From Archangium gephyra (GTDB taxonomy: Bacteria > Myxococcota > Myxococcia > Myxococcales > Myxococcaceae): a stretch of DNA of 64,000 nt. Location of the stretch: positions 4,534,501 through 4,598,500 of the forward strand of contig NZ_CP011509.1 in the NCBI RefSeq assembly GCF_001027285.1, written 5' to 3'. Positions within the stretch are counted from its first letter, which is position 1. Each line of letters opens with the position of its first letter. The position numbers and the translations under genes were made by a program. The notes below the pieces were generated by a model that ran no database searches, was not told the origin of the DNA, and saw nothing but the letters and a program-made list of their open reading frames with translations. Positions 24,401 through 37,034 of this stretch are shown here, one piece after another.

Positions 24401-26401
24401 ATGTCCTCCAGCGGGGGCTGGCTGGAAATCGAGATCGATCTCGTGGGCGGCGAGCTGAGGGCCAGGGGCCTGGGCTGTCGCAACGAGCAGCCGGAGCCGT
24501 ACACCCTGGGGCCCGGCTTCACGATGGACTTCCTCGGAGCACTCGCCAGCCGCGTGAGCGCGGCCGCCGGGCGTGGCGAGCCGCTCGGTGCCGGGCGCGC
24601 CCAGGCGGTCCAGGACCTCCACGGGGCGCTCTTCCGGGGGGAGCTCCAGGAGGTGCTGGCGCGACTGCGCGAAGCCTTCGCGGGCAGGCCCCTCCTGCTG
24701 CGGCTGATGCTCCGGGAGGAGGGGCTCCAGGCCTTCCCCTGGGAGGCCCTCTGCGAGCCAAGGACCGAATTCGGCTTCCTGGGCAACTCGCCGAAGCTGC
24801 TGCCCGTGCGCGGGGTCCGCTCGTCGGAGCCCTGGCAGCCACGCGAGGTGCGAGGGGCGGTCCGGGTGCTGGCCATCGCGCCCCTGCACGAGGGCGCGCC
24901 CGGCAGGCTGCACGAGGCACTTCACGAGAGCCTCGAGTCGGGTGCGGTCGAGTGGCTCGAACCCCTCACGGGACGCCGGGCTGGCAAGGCCTTCCTCTTC
25001 GAGTATCTGCGGCCGACCGCTCCCCATGTCATCCATTTCCTCGGTCACGGCGGGCTGAAGGAGGGCAAGCCCGTGCTCCGGCTGGCGGACGAGGAGGGCG
25101 AGGAGAGCTGGGTGCCGGTGGAGTTGCTGGCGCAGCAGCTCCAGCAGGTGTACGGCAGAGGCCCCCTGCGCCTCATCGTCCTCGAGGCTTGCGAGGGAGC
25201 GAAGCCCGGTGCCCTGGCCAGCGCCGCGGAGCTGCTGGCACGCACCGGGGTGGATGCCGTCATCGCCCACCTGTGGCCGGTTCGCGCGGATGTGGCCAGG
25301 AGGTGCTCGAGCGCCTTCTACCGCGCGCTCACCGGCGAGGGGGACGTGGCGCTCAGCCTCAACGAGGCGCGGCGGCAGCTCCTGCTGGACATGAAGGGCA
25401 GCGCCGAGGCGTTCTCGCCGGTGCTGTACCTGCGGGGCCACGACTCCGTGCTGTTCGACTTCGCGGGACGCAAGGTCCTGCCCCACCCCTCCGCCGGGGT
25501 TCCACCGCCCGGAGCGCGTGCTCCAGCGCTCGCGCTGCGCAAGCTGCTGGAGGAGCCCTTCACCCTGTTCGTGGGGGATCTCTGGGAGGGCCAGGATCCC
25601 ATCCTGCATGGCCTGTACGAGCGGCTGCACCGCAAGCTGGCCGGCAAGATGGGAGTCGAGCCGCCCGCGCAGGCACTGAGCGCCCTGGCGCAGCACTTCG
25701 TGTTGCACCTCGGGAAGGAGGCGCTGGACGCCGAGTTCCAGCAGGTGTTCGGGCAGACGGACTTCATGCCGCCGCTGGCGGGCGCGCTGGCACGGCGGCT
25801 CGGGGCCGGCGTCCACGTCACGCTCTTGCGGCTGCCGGTGCTGGAGCTGGCCCTCGCCAGGTACCGGCCGGACCTCACGATTCACGTCATCCAACCCTCG
25901 TTACACGTGGGCGGGGACGCCACGATCATGCGGCGCGAAGCCGGAGGAGACCGCTGGGAGCAGCTGAAACAGGTGCCCGCCTCGCTGGAAGCAGAGCAGG
26001 GGATGGTGGTGCTCCGGCTCTGTTCCGGCTACCTGCCGGTCCACGACTTCCGCCAGCCGTTTCTCACCGAGGACGACTACCTGCTGGGCGCGCGCGGCCT
26101 GGAGAGCCTGCTGACCCCGGATCTCGCCGCATGGCTGCAGGGCGAGTTGCGCCTGCACCCGGTTCTGCTCCTCGGGCTCTCCATGCTGAACTGGAATCAC
26201 CGGATATTGCTCTACCGGCTCTTCGGCGGGCGGCAGCTGGACCGCGGAAGTCTGGCCATCCTCTCGCCCGAGGCTCGCGAGCAGGAGCTGTGGGAGAGAG
26301 GCAAGGGGCTGCCCAATGGGCAAGGCCTGCAAACCCTCGAGTTGACCGATGAGGATCTGGTGGCCCAGCTCGAGGCGCTGAGGGTGGGAGAGGTCGCATG
26401 A
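24401..26401 (+). CDS. CHAT-domain protease with C-terminal SIR2-like domain
   Basis: 666 aa. ATG 24401 has AGGAGG five bases upstream; the frame extends to 24215 without support. Residues ~130-375 are a CHAT (caspase HetF associated with TPRs) peptidase with the dyad His216 (VIHFLGHGG) and Cys264 (LIVLEACEG), and the following AHLWPVRADVARRCSSAFY motif. Residues ~385-666 resemble the SIR2-like module of bacterial defence proteins: LTEDDYLLGARGLESLL and VLLLGLSMLNWNHRILLYRLF match its C-terminal pattern. The usual K-L-H-G catalytic His reads RLCSGY (Cys541), so NADase activity is doubtful. The stop overlaps the ATG of the STAND gene (ATGA), giving a tight two-gene operon. Inferred role: effector protease switched on by the STAND partner. 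Confidence 0.82.
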   Translation: MSSSGGWLEIEIDLVGGELRARGLGCRNEQPEPYTLGPGFTMDFLGALASRVSAAAGRGEPLGAGRAQAVQDLHGALFRGELQEVLARLREAFAGRPLLLRLMLREEGLQAFPWEALCEPRTEFGFLGNSPKLLPVRGVRSSEPWQPREVRGAVRVLAIAPLHEGAPGRLHEALHESLESGAVEWLEPLTGRRAGKAFLFEYLRPTAPHVIHFLGHGGLKEGKPVLRLADEEGEESWVPVELLAQQLQQVYGRGPLRLIVLEACEGAKPGALASAAELLARTGVDAVIAHLWPVRADVARRCSSAFYRALTGEGDVALSLNEARRQLLLDMKGSAEAFSPVLYLRGHDSVLFDFAGRKVLPHPSAGVPPPGARAPALALRKLLEEPFTLFVGDLWEGQDPILHGLYERLHRKLAGKMGVEPPAQALSALAQHFVLHLGKEALDAEFQQVFGQTDFMPPLAGALARRLGAGVHVTLLRLPVLELALARYRPDLTIHVIQPSLHVGGDATIMRREAGGDRWEQLKQVPASLEAEQGMVVLRLCSGYLPVHDFRQPFLTEDDYLLGARGLESLLTPDLAAWLQGELRLHPVLLLGLSMLNWNHRILLYRLFGGRQLDRGSLAILSPEAREQELWERGKGLPNGQGLQTLELTDEDLVAQLEALRVGEVA

Positions 26402-29400
26402 GCCAGGCCCCCAACCCCTTCCTGGGACCGCAGCCCTACCGCGCGGAGGATCGGGCCCGCTTCTTCGGCCGTGAGGCGGTGACCCGGAAGGTGGCGCGGC
26501 AGATCCTCGCCTGGCCCTGCCTCACGCTCTTCGGCCCCTCGGGAGCGGGCAAATCCTCGCTGATGCAGGCCGGGGTGGTTCCCCTGTTGGAGGAGAAGCA
26601 TGGTTTCCGCACGGTGCGCGTGGATGGGTGGTTGGCCAGCGAGCACCCCCTCCAATGGATGATCCGCGCGCTGTTCACGGAGCTGGAGCTGGGGGCGGTG
26701 CCGGAGGGGATGGCGGAGCACGAGGCGCTCGATGAGGCGATCCGGCTGGCGGAGCGGCGCTCGGAGCGGCCGGTGCTGCTCTACCTGGATCAGCTCGAGC
26801 AGCTCTTCCTGCCGGGGTGGGAGCCGGGGGAGGTGGGGGACCTGTTGGAGGGACTCGCGCGGCTGACGCGCATGCCCTTCCGGGGGCTGCAGCTCGTGTT
26901 GATGCTGCGCGAGGACTACCTGGGGCGCTTCCGGGACCGGGCGCGCGGCTGGAGGGAGCTGCTGGAGCAGGGGTACCGGCTGGGGCCGCTCTCGGTGCGG
27001 GAGATGGTGGAGGTGGCGTGCCGCCTGGCGGCCTGGGGCAGTCCGGCGCAACAGTGGCCCGAGCAGGAGGTGCGGGGGCTGATGCTCCAGGTCCGGATGG
27101 CGGGGCAGGAGGCGCTGGACGAGGCGGAGGTGCAGGCCGCCTTCGGGCAGATCGTCTGCCGTGCGCTCTGGGAGGAGCGGGCCGAGGGGAGGCACGTGGC
27201 CGGGCCGGTCGAGGCCGAGCCCATCCTCCACCGCTACCTGGAGGCGACGCTGGAGGCGCTGGGGCCGCTCCGGGCGGATGCGCTGCGGCTGCTGGAGGAG
27301 CGCCTGGTGGCCAGCGATGGCAGCCGGGCGCTGCTGACGGAGCAGCAGGCGCGTGCCGAGCTCCCCCCGGAGGATGCGGAGAAGGTGCTGAACACCCTGG
27401 AGAGGACGGCGGTGCTGCGTGCCGAGGAGCATGGCGGCAGCCGGTACTTCGAGCTGGGCCACGACTGGCTGGCGAGGAAGGTCTTCGAGCTGCGAGAGGA
27501 GCGGGTGCGGCAGGAGGAGGCGGAGCGGAGGCTCGAGCAGGAGCGTGCCCGGCGGCGCAAGCTGCTGATTGGCGGCGCGCTGGCGCTGGTGCTGGTGCTG
27601 GTGCTGGGGGGGCTGCTCCTGTGGGCGTTGAGCCAGAAGGCCACCGCCGTCGAGCAGGCGGAGCGGGCTCGCGATCAGGCGCTGATGGCGGGGGCACGCA
27701 AGCTCCTGGAGCGCGGTCAGCCCGCCATGGCGATCCACCTGTTGCTGGAGATCCACCAGCCGGAGCGGGTGCGGGGATGGGGGACGCTCGCGCACGACGT
27801 CCTGACCCAAAGCTTTCCAGAAGTGACGTTCCGGGTCCCCTATGGGGTGAACGCGGCGAGCATCAGCCCGGATGGCCAGCACGTGCTCATGAAGAGCGGG
27901 TATCAGGCGTTGGTGTGGCGGGTGGATGGGAGGGGCAAGCCGGTGGTGCTGTGGCACGAGAAGATCCATTCGGCGGCCTTCAGCCCGGACGGCCAGTACG
28001 TGGTCACCGCCGGCGAGGATGGGATGGCACGGGTACATCGGGTGGATGGGAAGGGCGAGCCGGTGGTGCTGAAAGGGCACGCCGGGCCGGTGGTCTCCGC
28101 CGCCTTCAGTCCGGACGGCCAGCGCGTGGTCACGGCCTCCAAGGACGGGACGGCGCGGGTGTGGCGGGCGGATGGGACGGGCGAGCCCGGGGAGTTGAAG
28201 GGGCACACCGGGCCGGTGGTGTCCGCCACCTTCGGTCCGGACAGTCCGGACGGCCAGCGCGTGGTCACCGCCGGAGAGGACGGGACGGCGCGGGTGTGGC
28301 GGGCGGATGGGACGGGCGAGCCCGTGGTGCTGAGGCACGAGGGGCGGGTTGATTCCGCGACCTTCAGCCCGGACGGCCAGCACGTGGTCACGCTCAACTC
28401 CGGCGCGGCGCGGGTGTGGCGGGCGGATGGGAGAGGCACTCCGGTGGTGCTGAAGGGACAGAGGGGGGCGGTGGTCTCCGCGGCCTTCAGCCCGGACGGC
28501 CAACTCGTGGTCACCGCCGGAGAGGACAGGACGGCGCGGGTGTGGCGGGCGGATGGGAAGGACAAGCCCGCGGAGTTGAAGGGGCACGCGCAGCAACTCA
28601 CGTCCGCCGCCTTCAGCCCGGATGGACAGAGCGTGGTCACGGCCAGCCTGGACGGGACAGTGCGGGTGTGGCGCACGGGGATGGGCGAAGCCGTGGTGCT
28701 GAAGCACAAGGAGCAGGTCTATTCCGCCGTCTTCACCCCGGACGGCCAGCGCGTGGTCACGGCGAGCGACGACAAGGCGGCGCGGGTGTGGTGGGTGGAG
28801 GGGACGGGCGAACCCGTGGTGCTGAGTGGCGTGGGGCAGGTTGACTCCGCGGCCTTCAGCCCGGACGGTCAGCGCGTGTTCACGCGGGGCCATCAGGTGT
28901 GGACATGGCGGGCGGATGGGAAGGGCCCGCTCGTGGAATTGAAGCAGCGGGCCGGGAGCTTGCTGGTCTTCGCGGCCTTCAGCCCGGACGGCCAGCACGT
29001 GGCCATGGTCTACCTTGACGGGGTGGTGCAGGTGTGGCGGACGGATGGGACGGGCGAGCCCGTGGAGCTGAAGCACGAGGGGCGGGTCGGTTCCGCCGCC
29101 TTCAGCCCGGACGGCCAGCGTGTGGTCACGGTTGGCGAGGACAGGACGGCACGGGTGTGGCGGGTGGATGGGACGGGCGAGCCGGTGGTGCTCAGGGGGC
29201 ACGCGACCAAGGTCACGTCCGCTGCCTTCAGCCCGGACGGCCAGCGTGTGGTCACGACCAGCGGGGACGAGACGGCGAGGGTGTGGCAGGCGGACGGGAA
29301 GGGCGAGCCCGTGGTGCTGAAGCAGGAGGAGCGGGTTGATTCCGCGGCCTTCAGCCCGGACGGCCAGCACGTGCTCACGCGGAGCTTTTTCATGGTGCGG

Positions 29401-29976
29401 GTGTGGCGGGCGGATGGGAAGGGCAAGCCCGTGGAATTGAAGGAGGGGTTCGGGTGGGAGTACTCCGACAAGATGGTGGTCTCCGCGGCCTTCAGCCCGG
29501 ACGGTCAGCACGTGGTCACGGCCTACGACAACGGGACGGCACGGGTGTGGCGGGCGGACGGGAGGGGCCATTCCGTGGTGCTCGAGGGGCACGCCGAGAC
29601 ACTCACCTCCGTGGCCTTCAGCCCGGACAGCCAGAGCGTGGTCACGGCCTCCTGGGACGGCACGGCACGGGTGCGGCGGGCGGATGGGTCAGGCGAGCCC
29701 GTGGAGTTGCAGGGGCACAACGGGTGGGTCGTGTCCGCCGCCTTCAGCCCGGACGGCCGGCGCGTGGTCACGGCCGGCGCGGATGAGACGGTCAGGATCT
29801 GGTCCGTTTCCATCCCCGACCTCCAGCAACACCTGCGGGCCGCCAGCAAGGACTGTCTGCCCCCTGAGCTGCGTCAGATCCACCTGGATGAGAATGAACG
29901 GCAGGCGCTCAAGGGGTACGCGAAGTGCGAGCGCTCCTATGATCGTCCCCCGCCGCCTCCTCCCCCGTTGCCATGA
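26398..29976 (+). CDS. nSTAND1-type NTPase with membrane helix and 16 WD40-like repeats
   Basis: 1192 aa. It opens with [21 protein letters not shown], the characteristic nSTAND1 start, then P-loop GPSGAGKS (46-53) and Walker [13 protein letters not shown] (126-137). A winged-helix region (~290-380) leads to a single membrane helix (~388-411) and a linker. About 16 repeats of ~41 residues with SPDGQ...VVTA...D...ARVWRADG fill ~470-1150, enough for two beta-propellers. STAND NTPases sense a ligand through such repeats and oligomerise to activate an effector, here most likely the CHAT protein encoded just upstream. The C-terminus ends in a Pro run. The membrane helix suggests the sensor is anchored. 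Confidence 0.87.
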   Translation: MSQAPNPFLGPQPYRAEDRARFFGREAVTRKVARQILAWPCLTLFGPSGAGKSSLMQAGVVPLLEEKHGFRTVRVDGWLASEHPLQWMIRALFTELELGAVPEGMAEHEALDEAIRLAERRSERPVLLYLDQLEQLFLPGWEPGEVGDLLEGLARLTRMPFRGLQLVLMLREDYLGRFRDRARGWRELLEQGYRLGPLSVREMVEVACRLAAWGSPAQQWPEQEVRGLMLQVRMAGQEALDEAEVQAAFGQIVCRALWEERAEGRHVAGPVEAEPILHRYLEATLEALGPLRADALRLLEERLVASDGSRALLTEQQARAELPPEDAEKVLNTLERTAVLRAEEHGGSRYFELGHDWLARKVFELREERVRQEEAERRLEQERARRRKLLIGGALALVLVLVLGGLLLWALSQKATAVEQAERARDQALMAGARKLLERGQPAMAIHLLLEIHQPERVRGWGTLAHDVLTQSFPEVTFRVPYGVNAASISPDGQHVLMKSGYQALVWRVDGRGKPVVLWHEKIHSAAFSPDGQYVVTAGEDGMARVHRVDGKGEPVVLKGHAGPVVSAAFSPDGQRVVTASKDGTARVWRADGTGEPGELKGHTGPVVSATFGPDSPDGQRVVTAGEDGTARVWRADGTGEPVVLRHEGRVDSATFSPDGQHVVTLNSGAARVWRADGRGTPVVLKGQRGAVVSAAFSPDGQLVVTAGEDRTARVWRADGKDKPAELKGHAQQLTSAAFSPDGQSVVTASLDGTVRVWRTGMGEAVVLKHKEQVYSAVFTPDGQRVVTASDDKAARVWWVEGTGEPVVLSGVGQVDSAAFSPDGQRVFTRGHQVWTWRADGKGPLVELKQRAGSLLVFAAFSPDGQHVAMVYLDGVVQVWRTDGTGEPVELKHEGRVGSAAFSPDGQRVVTVGEDRTARVWRVDGTGEPVVLRGHATKVTSAAFSPDGQRVVTTSGDETARVWQADGKGEPVVLKQEERVDSAAFSPDGQHVLTRSFFMVRVWRADGKGKPVELKEGFGWEYSDKMVVSAAFSPDGQHVVTAYDNGTARVWRADGRGHSVVLEGHAETLTSVAFSPDSQSVVTASWDGTARVRRADGSGEPVELQGHNGWVVSAAFSPDGRRVVTAGADETVRIWSVSIPDLQQHLRAASKDCLPPELRQIHLDENERQALKGYAKCERSYDRPPPPPPPLP
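27965..29795 (+). repeat. Tandem ~120-bp DNA repeats encoding the WD40-like blades
   Basis: The unit of about 123 bp, carrying a TTCAGCCCGGACGGCCAGC core and a CGGGTGTGGCGGGCGGATGG core, recurs about 15 times with very high identity. One copy near 28232-28250 has an in-frame GTCCGGACAGTCCGGACGG partial duplication, adding residues. Near-identical repeats in a sensor propeller indicate recent expansion or concerted evolution. Confidence 0.85.
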
Positions 29977-30977
29977 GCCCGCCGGGCCTTCGCCCCACGG
30001 CCTGTCCGCGGGGTTCCATCCCCGTCGTGGCGCCCTAGCTTTTGAAGAGGGGTCACCATGGACGGAGTCTTCAAGGTCATCACCCTGCGGGGCGTCTCCC
30101 TCCGGGTGCACGTCGGGGCCGTCCTGTTCGCGCTGCCGTGCCTGGCCTTCGCCGGCCAGCAGTCCTTGCTCCCCCTCGTTTCGCGCCTGGCGGACATCCC
30201 CCTGGAGCGCCTCGCTGGCGGCCCCTTCGTCTCCCTCGTCTCCCTCTTCGTGTGGAGCCTGTGGGCGGCCGTGTCACTCCTGCTCGCGGACCTGGTGCAC
30301 GAGCTGGCCCACACCTTCTACGCCCTGCGCAAGGGCGGCCAGGTCTCGGACATCACGCTGCCCTTCTTCCTGCCCCTTTTCCGCCGGCCCAGGCTCAGCG
30401 AGGCCCGGGCCGGCCAGTTCCAGAGCTCGGCGCTGATCCTGCTCTCGGGCAAAACCCTGAAGCTGACGGGGGGCGGATCGCGCATCACGCGCATGCCCGA
30501 GGGCCACCGGCAGGAGGCCTGGGTGCTGCTCGCTGGCCCCGTCGCCAACCTGGTGCTGGGCGGGCTCTGCCTTGGGGTGTTCGCGCTGCTGGCGGAGGTG
30601 CCCTCCTACAACCTGCCCTTCGCGGTCTTCTACCTGGGGCTGATCAACATCTTGTTCGGCCTCTACAACCTGCTGCCGTCCTTCCCCATGGATGGAGGCC
30701 GCCTCCTGCGTGCGCTGCTCACCGGGAAGCTGGGGCGCCTCCGGGCCACACGGGTAGCGGTCAGGTGCGGCAAGGGCTTCGCGGTGCTCCTGGGGGGCTG
30801 GGGTCGTTCCTCTTCTTCTCCCGCCTGGCGGTGGCCGTTGACAGCGCTGAGTTCCCTGACCTGGCGGTGCTGGCCATTTTCTACCTGGGCGCCCTCGTCT
30901 TCTCGATGTACGCGGGGGCCAACCTCGCGATGCGCGTGGAGATACCGCGGTCATTGCTGGAGAAGGTGCGGGTGGGG

Positions 30978-31286
30978 GAGCTGATGGTGCGGCACACGGA
31001 CGCGGTGGCCGCGGGGGACACGCTGGCGCAGGTGGCCGAGCACATGCGCCTGGAGCGGCGGCAGGCGCTGCCCGTGGTGGAGCAGGGGCAGGTGGTGGGG
31101 CTGGTGACGCTGGAGGCGGTGCGGCGGATCCCGGTGGCCGAGCGCGCGCGGAGGCGGGTGCGCGAGGTGGCCAGGCCGGTGCCGGCGGTGACACCGGAGG
31201 CCAGCGCCTGGGACGCACTGCTCGAGATGGGGCAGTACGGGGTGCTGCAACTCCCGGTGGTGGAGGAGGGCGTATTGGTGGGCACC
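30978..31286 (+). repeat. CBS segment, first copy of an internal duplication
   Basis: This 309-bp stretch encodes the first CBS pair of the tandem site-2 protease gene and matches 32157-32465 without gaps; the two peptides share 92 of 103 residues. The M50 halves are less alike, so the CBS part was duplicated or converted more recently. Confidence 0.85.
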
Positions 31287-32156
31287 GTCTCCGAGGAGGA
31301 CGTCGCGCGCGAGCTGAAGCTGCGCGAGCTGGGAGAGCCCCTCGCTTCAGGCACCAGGAGGCACCCGGTGCTGGCCGAGCACGTGTTGCCGACAGATGTC
31401 ACCCCGGTTTTGACCTTCGAGCTTGCCACCCCGCGGGGCATCTCCCTCCGGGTGCATGCCTTCTTCCGGTGGCTGCTGGGCCTCTGGGTGCTGTTCGTGC
31501 TGCCCTCCTACGCCTTTTTCCGCTCCTTTCCCGGGGCGACGGACACGGCCGACGGCGCGGTCCTCTCCGTGTGGGGCCTGGGGCTGTGGGGTCTGGGAGG
31601 GCTCGTGGCGCTCGCCCTCACGGGGCTGGCGCACGAGCTGGGCCACGTCTTCTACGCTCTGCGCAAGGGCGGCCAGGTCTCGGAGATCACCCTGCTGATG
31701 GTGGGCGGTGTGTCGCGCATCACCGGCCTGCCCGGGGGCCTCAAGCAGGAGGTGTCCATGGCGCTCGCCGGCCTCGCCACCAGCCTGATGATGGGCGTGC
31801 TCTTTCTCGGGGTGGGCGCGCTGCTGCCGGGCGGTGCTTCCTCCCACCCGAGCAACCCGAGTCTCGCCTTCATGGGCCTGGGGCTGTTCAACCTCTTCGT
31901 TGGCTTCTGGAACCTGCTGCCGTCCTTCCCCCTGGATGGAGGCCGCCTCCTGCGCGCGCTGCTCACCGGGAAGCTGGGGCGCTCACGGGCCACGCGGGTG
32001 GTGGGCTGGCTTGGCAAGGGGCTCGCGGTGCTCCTGGCCGTGGGGCTGTTCTCCTTCTTCTTCCCGCTGCTGCTGGCCTTGTCGCTGTACGCGGGGATCA
32101 AGCGCGAGACGCGCGCGTTGTGGATGGAGCCGTTGCTGGCGCGGGTGCGGGCGAAG

Positions 32157-32465
32157 GAGTTGATGGTGCGGCACACGGGCGCGGTGGCCGCGGAGGACAC
32201 GCTGGCGCAGGTGGCCAGGCGCATGCTCCTGGATCGGCGGCAGGCGCTGCCCGTGGTGGATCAGGGGCAGGTGGTGGGGTTGGTGACGCTGGAGATGGTG
32301 CGGCGGATCCCGGTGGCCGAGCGCGCGCGGAGGCGGGTGCGCGAGGTGGCCAGGCGGGTGCCGGCGGTGACACCGGAGGCCAGCGCCTGGGACGCACTGC
32401 TCGAGATGGGGCAGTGCGGGGTGCCGCAGCTCCCGGTGGTGGAGGAGGGCGTATTGGTGGGCACC
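32157..32465 (+). repeat. CBS segment, second copy of the internal duplication
   Basis: This is the partner of 30978-31286. Both copies contain the identical run ELMVRHT and the block RRIPVAERARRRVREVAR. The pairing offers a substrate for recombination that would delete or add a protease-CBS unit. Confidence 0.85.
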
Positions 32466-32674
32466 CTCTCCGGGGCGGAGGTGGAGCGCGAGCTGACGCT
32501 GCGCGAGCTGAGGGAACCTCGCGGCTCTGGCCCCCGGCGCCTGGTGCCGCGCGAGTCGCCGGCCTGAGCGCGGCTCGTCCCAAAAACCCGGGTCTGGCCT
32601 GTCTTCCCCGCTTCCGGGGTGGCCAATCCTCCACGCCTCGGGTCAGAATGTGGGCGCACATAGGGAAAGAGCGA

Positions 32675-35827
<3,153 letters not shown>

Positions 35828-35894
35828 CGGAGGGGCGGGGTGTGGGCTCCAGGCGCCCGGTACGCCTGGCCGCCCTCCCTCCAGGGCCGTGCCA

Positions 35895-35962
35895 TTGACA
35901 GGACGTCCGTTAAAACGGATATTGCGTTCGTCCGCTACGGCGGACATGGTTCCGCTATCGGA
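35895..35962 (+). promoter_or_regulatory. Promoter with three TCCG/CGGA palindromes before the HTH-cupin gene
   Basis: A perfect -35 TTGACA (35895-35900), 17-bp spacer and GATATT -10 (35918-35923) place the start near 35930. Three palindromes overlap it: TCCGTTAAAACGGA (35906-35919), TCCGCTACGGCGGA (35931-35944), both TCCG-N6-CGGA, and TCCGCTATCGGA (35951-35962), the same arms with a four-base centre. They cover the spacer, start and leader, as expected for autorepression by the dimeric HTH-cupin protein encoded downstream. Confidence 0.6.
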
Positions 35963-35975
35963 GAGACCATCTGTC

Positions 35976-36113
35976 ATGAGCTCGGCTGCCGAAGTGATCA
36001 ATCTCGATGAGTTCCGGAAGCGGCGTGAGTCCAGGCCTTCGTCGACTCGGTCGCCCGCACCCATGAGCCTCTGGACGCCGGTGTGGGTGTGGGTCATGGT
36101 CTGGCCCACGTGA
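35976..36113 (+). CDS. Short leader ORF or the frameshifted N-terminus of the HTH-cupin gene
   Basis: 45 codons from ATG 35976. The start MSSAAEVINLDEFRKRRESR looks like real protein sequence, but the end (MSLWTPVWVWVMVWPT) looks like out-of-frame translation. In the other frame, the sequence just before 36083 reads VARTHEPLDAGVGVGHGLAHVKS and runs straight into the regulator. One extra base around 36030-36040 would fuse the two into a single protein that starts at a proper distance from the promoter. Either this is a frameshift (real or sequencing) or a small leader peptide overlapping the regulator. Confidence 0.45.
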   Translation: MSSAAEVINLDEFRKRRESRPSSTRSPAPMSLWTPVWVWVMVWPT

Positions 36114-36856
36114 AATCGGTCCGCGAAAACACCCCTCCCACGGCGGAGGAGACAGAAGAGACGGCTCCCGCCGCCAAGGGCCGGGGCAAGAAGAAGGAGC
36201 CGGGGGCGGCCAAGAAGGTGGAGGCCCCCGCGCCCGAGGCCCCGGGCTCCGAGGAGGAGTGGGCCTACGAGGTGGCGCACGCGGATGCGTCGACGGACCT
36301 GGCGCCCATCGTCGGCCGCAACCTGCGCCGCCTGCGCACCCAGCGGGGCCTGTCCCTGGAGCGGCTCGCTAAGGCGTCCGGGGTGAGCCGGGCCATGCTG
36401 GGGCAGATCGAGCTGGGCCAGAGCGCGCCCACCATCAACGTCATCTGGAAGATCGCCCGGGCGCTGGGCATCCCGTTCTCGGCGCTGATCAGCACCACGG
36501 CGCAGAGCGGCACCCGGTTGATGCGCACCGCGCAGTCCAAGCGGCTGGCCTCGCATGACGGGAGCTTCAGCTCGCGCGCGCTCTTCCCGTTCGACGAGCC
36601 GCGGCGCGTGGAGTTCTACGAGCTGCGGCTGGCCGCGCACGCGGAGGAGCGTGCGGACGCGCACCCGCCGGGGACGCTGGAGAACCTGGTGGTGACGGCG
36701 GGGACGGTGGAGATCGACCGGGGCGACGAGCACCACGTGCTGGGCACGGGAGACGCCATCCTCTTCGAGGCGGACGTGGCGCACGTCTACCGCAACCCGG
36801 GCAACACGGAAGCGGTGATGTACCTGGTGATGACGTACGCGGAGACGGTCGGCTAG
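36083..36856 (+). CDS. XRE-type HTH regulator with cupin domain
   Basis: 257 aa from GTG 36083, though the true start may be ATG 35976 (see that entry). Residues ~12-55 are a low-complexity Lys/Ala/Pro/Glu linker. The helix-turn-helix is at ~75-130 (VGRNLRRLRTQRGLSLERLAKASGVSRAMLGQIELGQSAPTIN). The C-terminal cupin (~150-257) has GTLENLVVTAGTVEIDRGDEHHVLGTGDAILFEADVAHVYRN. This architecture (PuuR/SutR type) binds a small ligand in the cupin barrel and represses or activates target operons, often its own. Three palindromes in its promoter fit autoregulation. A copy of the intergenic repeat element starts 28 bp after its stop. Confidence 0.85.
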   Translation: MGVGHGLAHVKSVRENTPPTAEETEETAPAAKGRGKKKEPGAAKKVEAPAPEAPGSEEEWAYEVAHADASTDLAPIVGRNLRRLRTQRGLSLERLAKASGVSRAMLGQIELGQSAPTINVIWKIARALGIPFSALISTTAQSGTRLMRTAQSKRLASHDGSFSSRALFPFDEPRRVEFYELRLAAHAEERADAHPPGTLENLVVTAGTVEIDRGDEHHVLGTGDAILFEADVAHVYRNPGNTEAVMYLVMTYAETVG

Positions 36857-36883
36857 GTACGCCACTCGCGTTTCCCCGGCGCT

Positions 36884-37034
36884 AAGCCAGCGGAAGTAAG
36901 TTCAGGGGTGCACTTGAACGACAGCACGGAGCGCCTTCCGGTCGCGCGGCGTGCCGACTGGTCCGACAATCGGACCAGTTGCTCCACATCACGGCTGGAG
37001 CCTTCCCCCTGAAAGAACTTACCCCTTCTGGCTT
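36884..37034 (+). repeat. Intergenic inverted-repeat element, copy C (short form)
   Basis: Ends AAGCCA (36884-36889) and TGGCTT (37029-37034) continue into longer inverted arms (TAAGTTCAGGGG on the left, CCCCTGAAAGAACTTA on the right). The centre is a perfect 10-bp-stem palindrome, 36957-36979, with core TGGTCCGACAATCGGACCA. The 16-bp block at 36932-36947 is identical to copy A. The right half is about 20 bp shorter than in copy B. No open frame. Confidence 0.75.

Larger units (their letters stand above)
30058..32567 (+). pseudogene. Tandem site-2 protease (M50)/CBS gene interrupted by an apparent frameshift
   Basis: The ATG at 30058 (GAGG upstream) opens an M50 metalloprotease with HELAH and NLLPSFPMDGGRLL, but the frame turns to nonsense after residue ~245 and stops at 30984. 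The continuation, from ~30800 in the -1 frame to 32567, encodes two CBS domains, a second complete M50 unit (HELGH, LLPSFPLDGGRLL) and two more CBS domains. Adding one G to the G6 run at 30792-30797 joins everything into one ~836-residue protein. Site-2 proteases cut membrane-bound anti-sigma factors; CBS pairs sense nucleotides. As written, the product is a truncated first unit plus a second part that could restart at ATG 30906. A homopolymer sequencing error is an equally good explanation. Confidence 0.8.

Noticed and set aside
26212-29592. 1126-residue minus-strand frame opposite the WD40 gene
   Set aside because: Its repeats only mirror the WD40 DNA repeats; no ribosome site and no recognisable fold.
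27965-29795. Possible CRISPR or satellite array
   Set aside because: Repeats of ~123 bp with no unique spacers, all in frame within one large gene.
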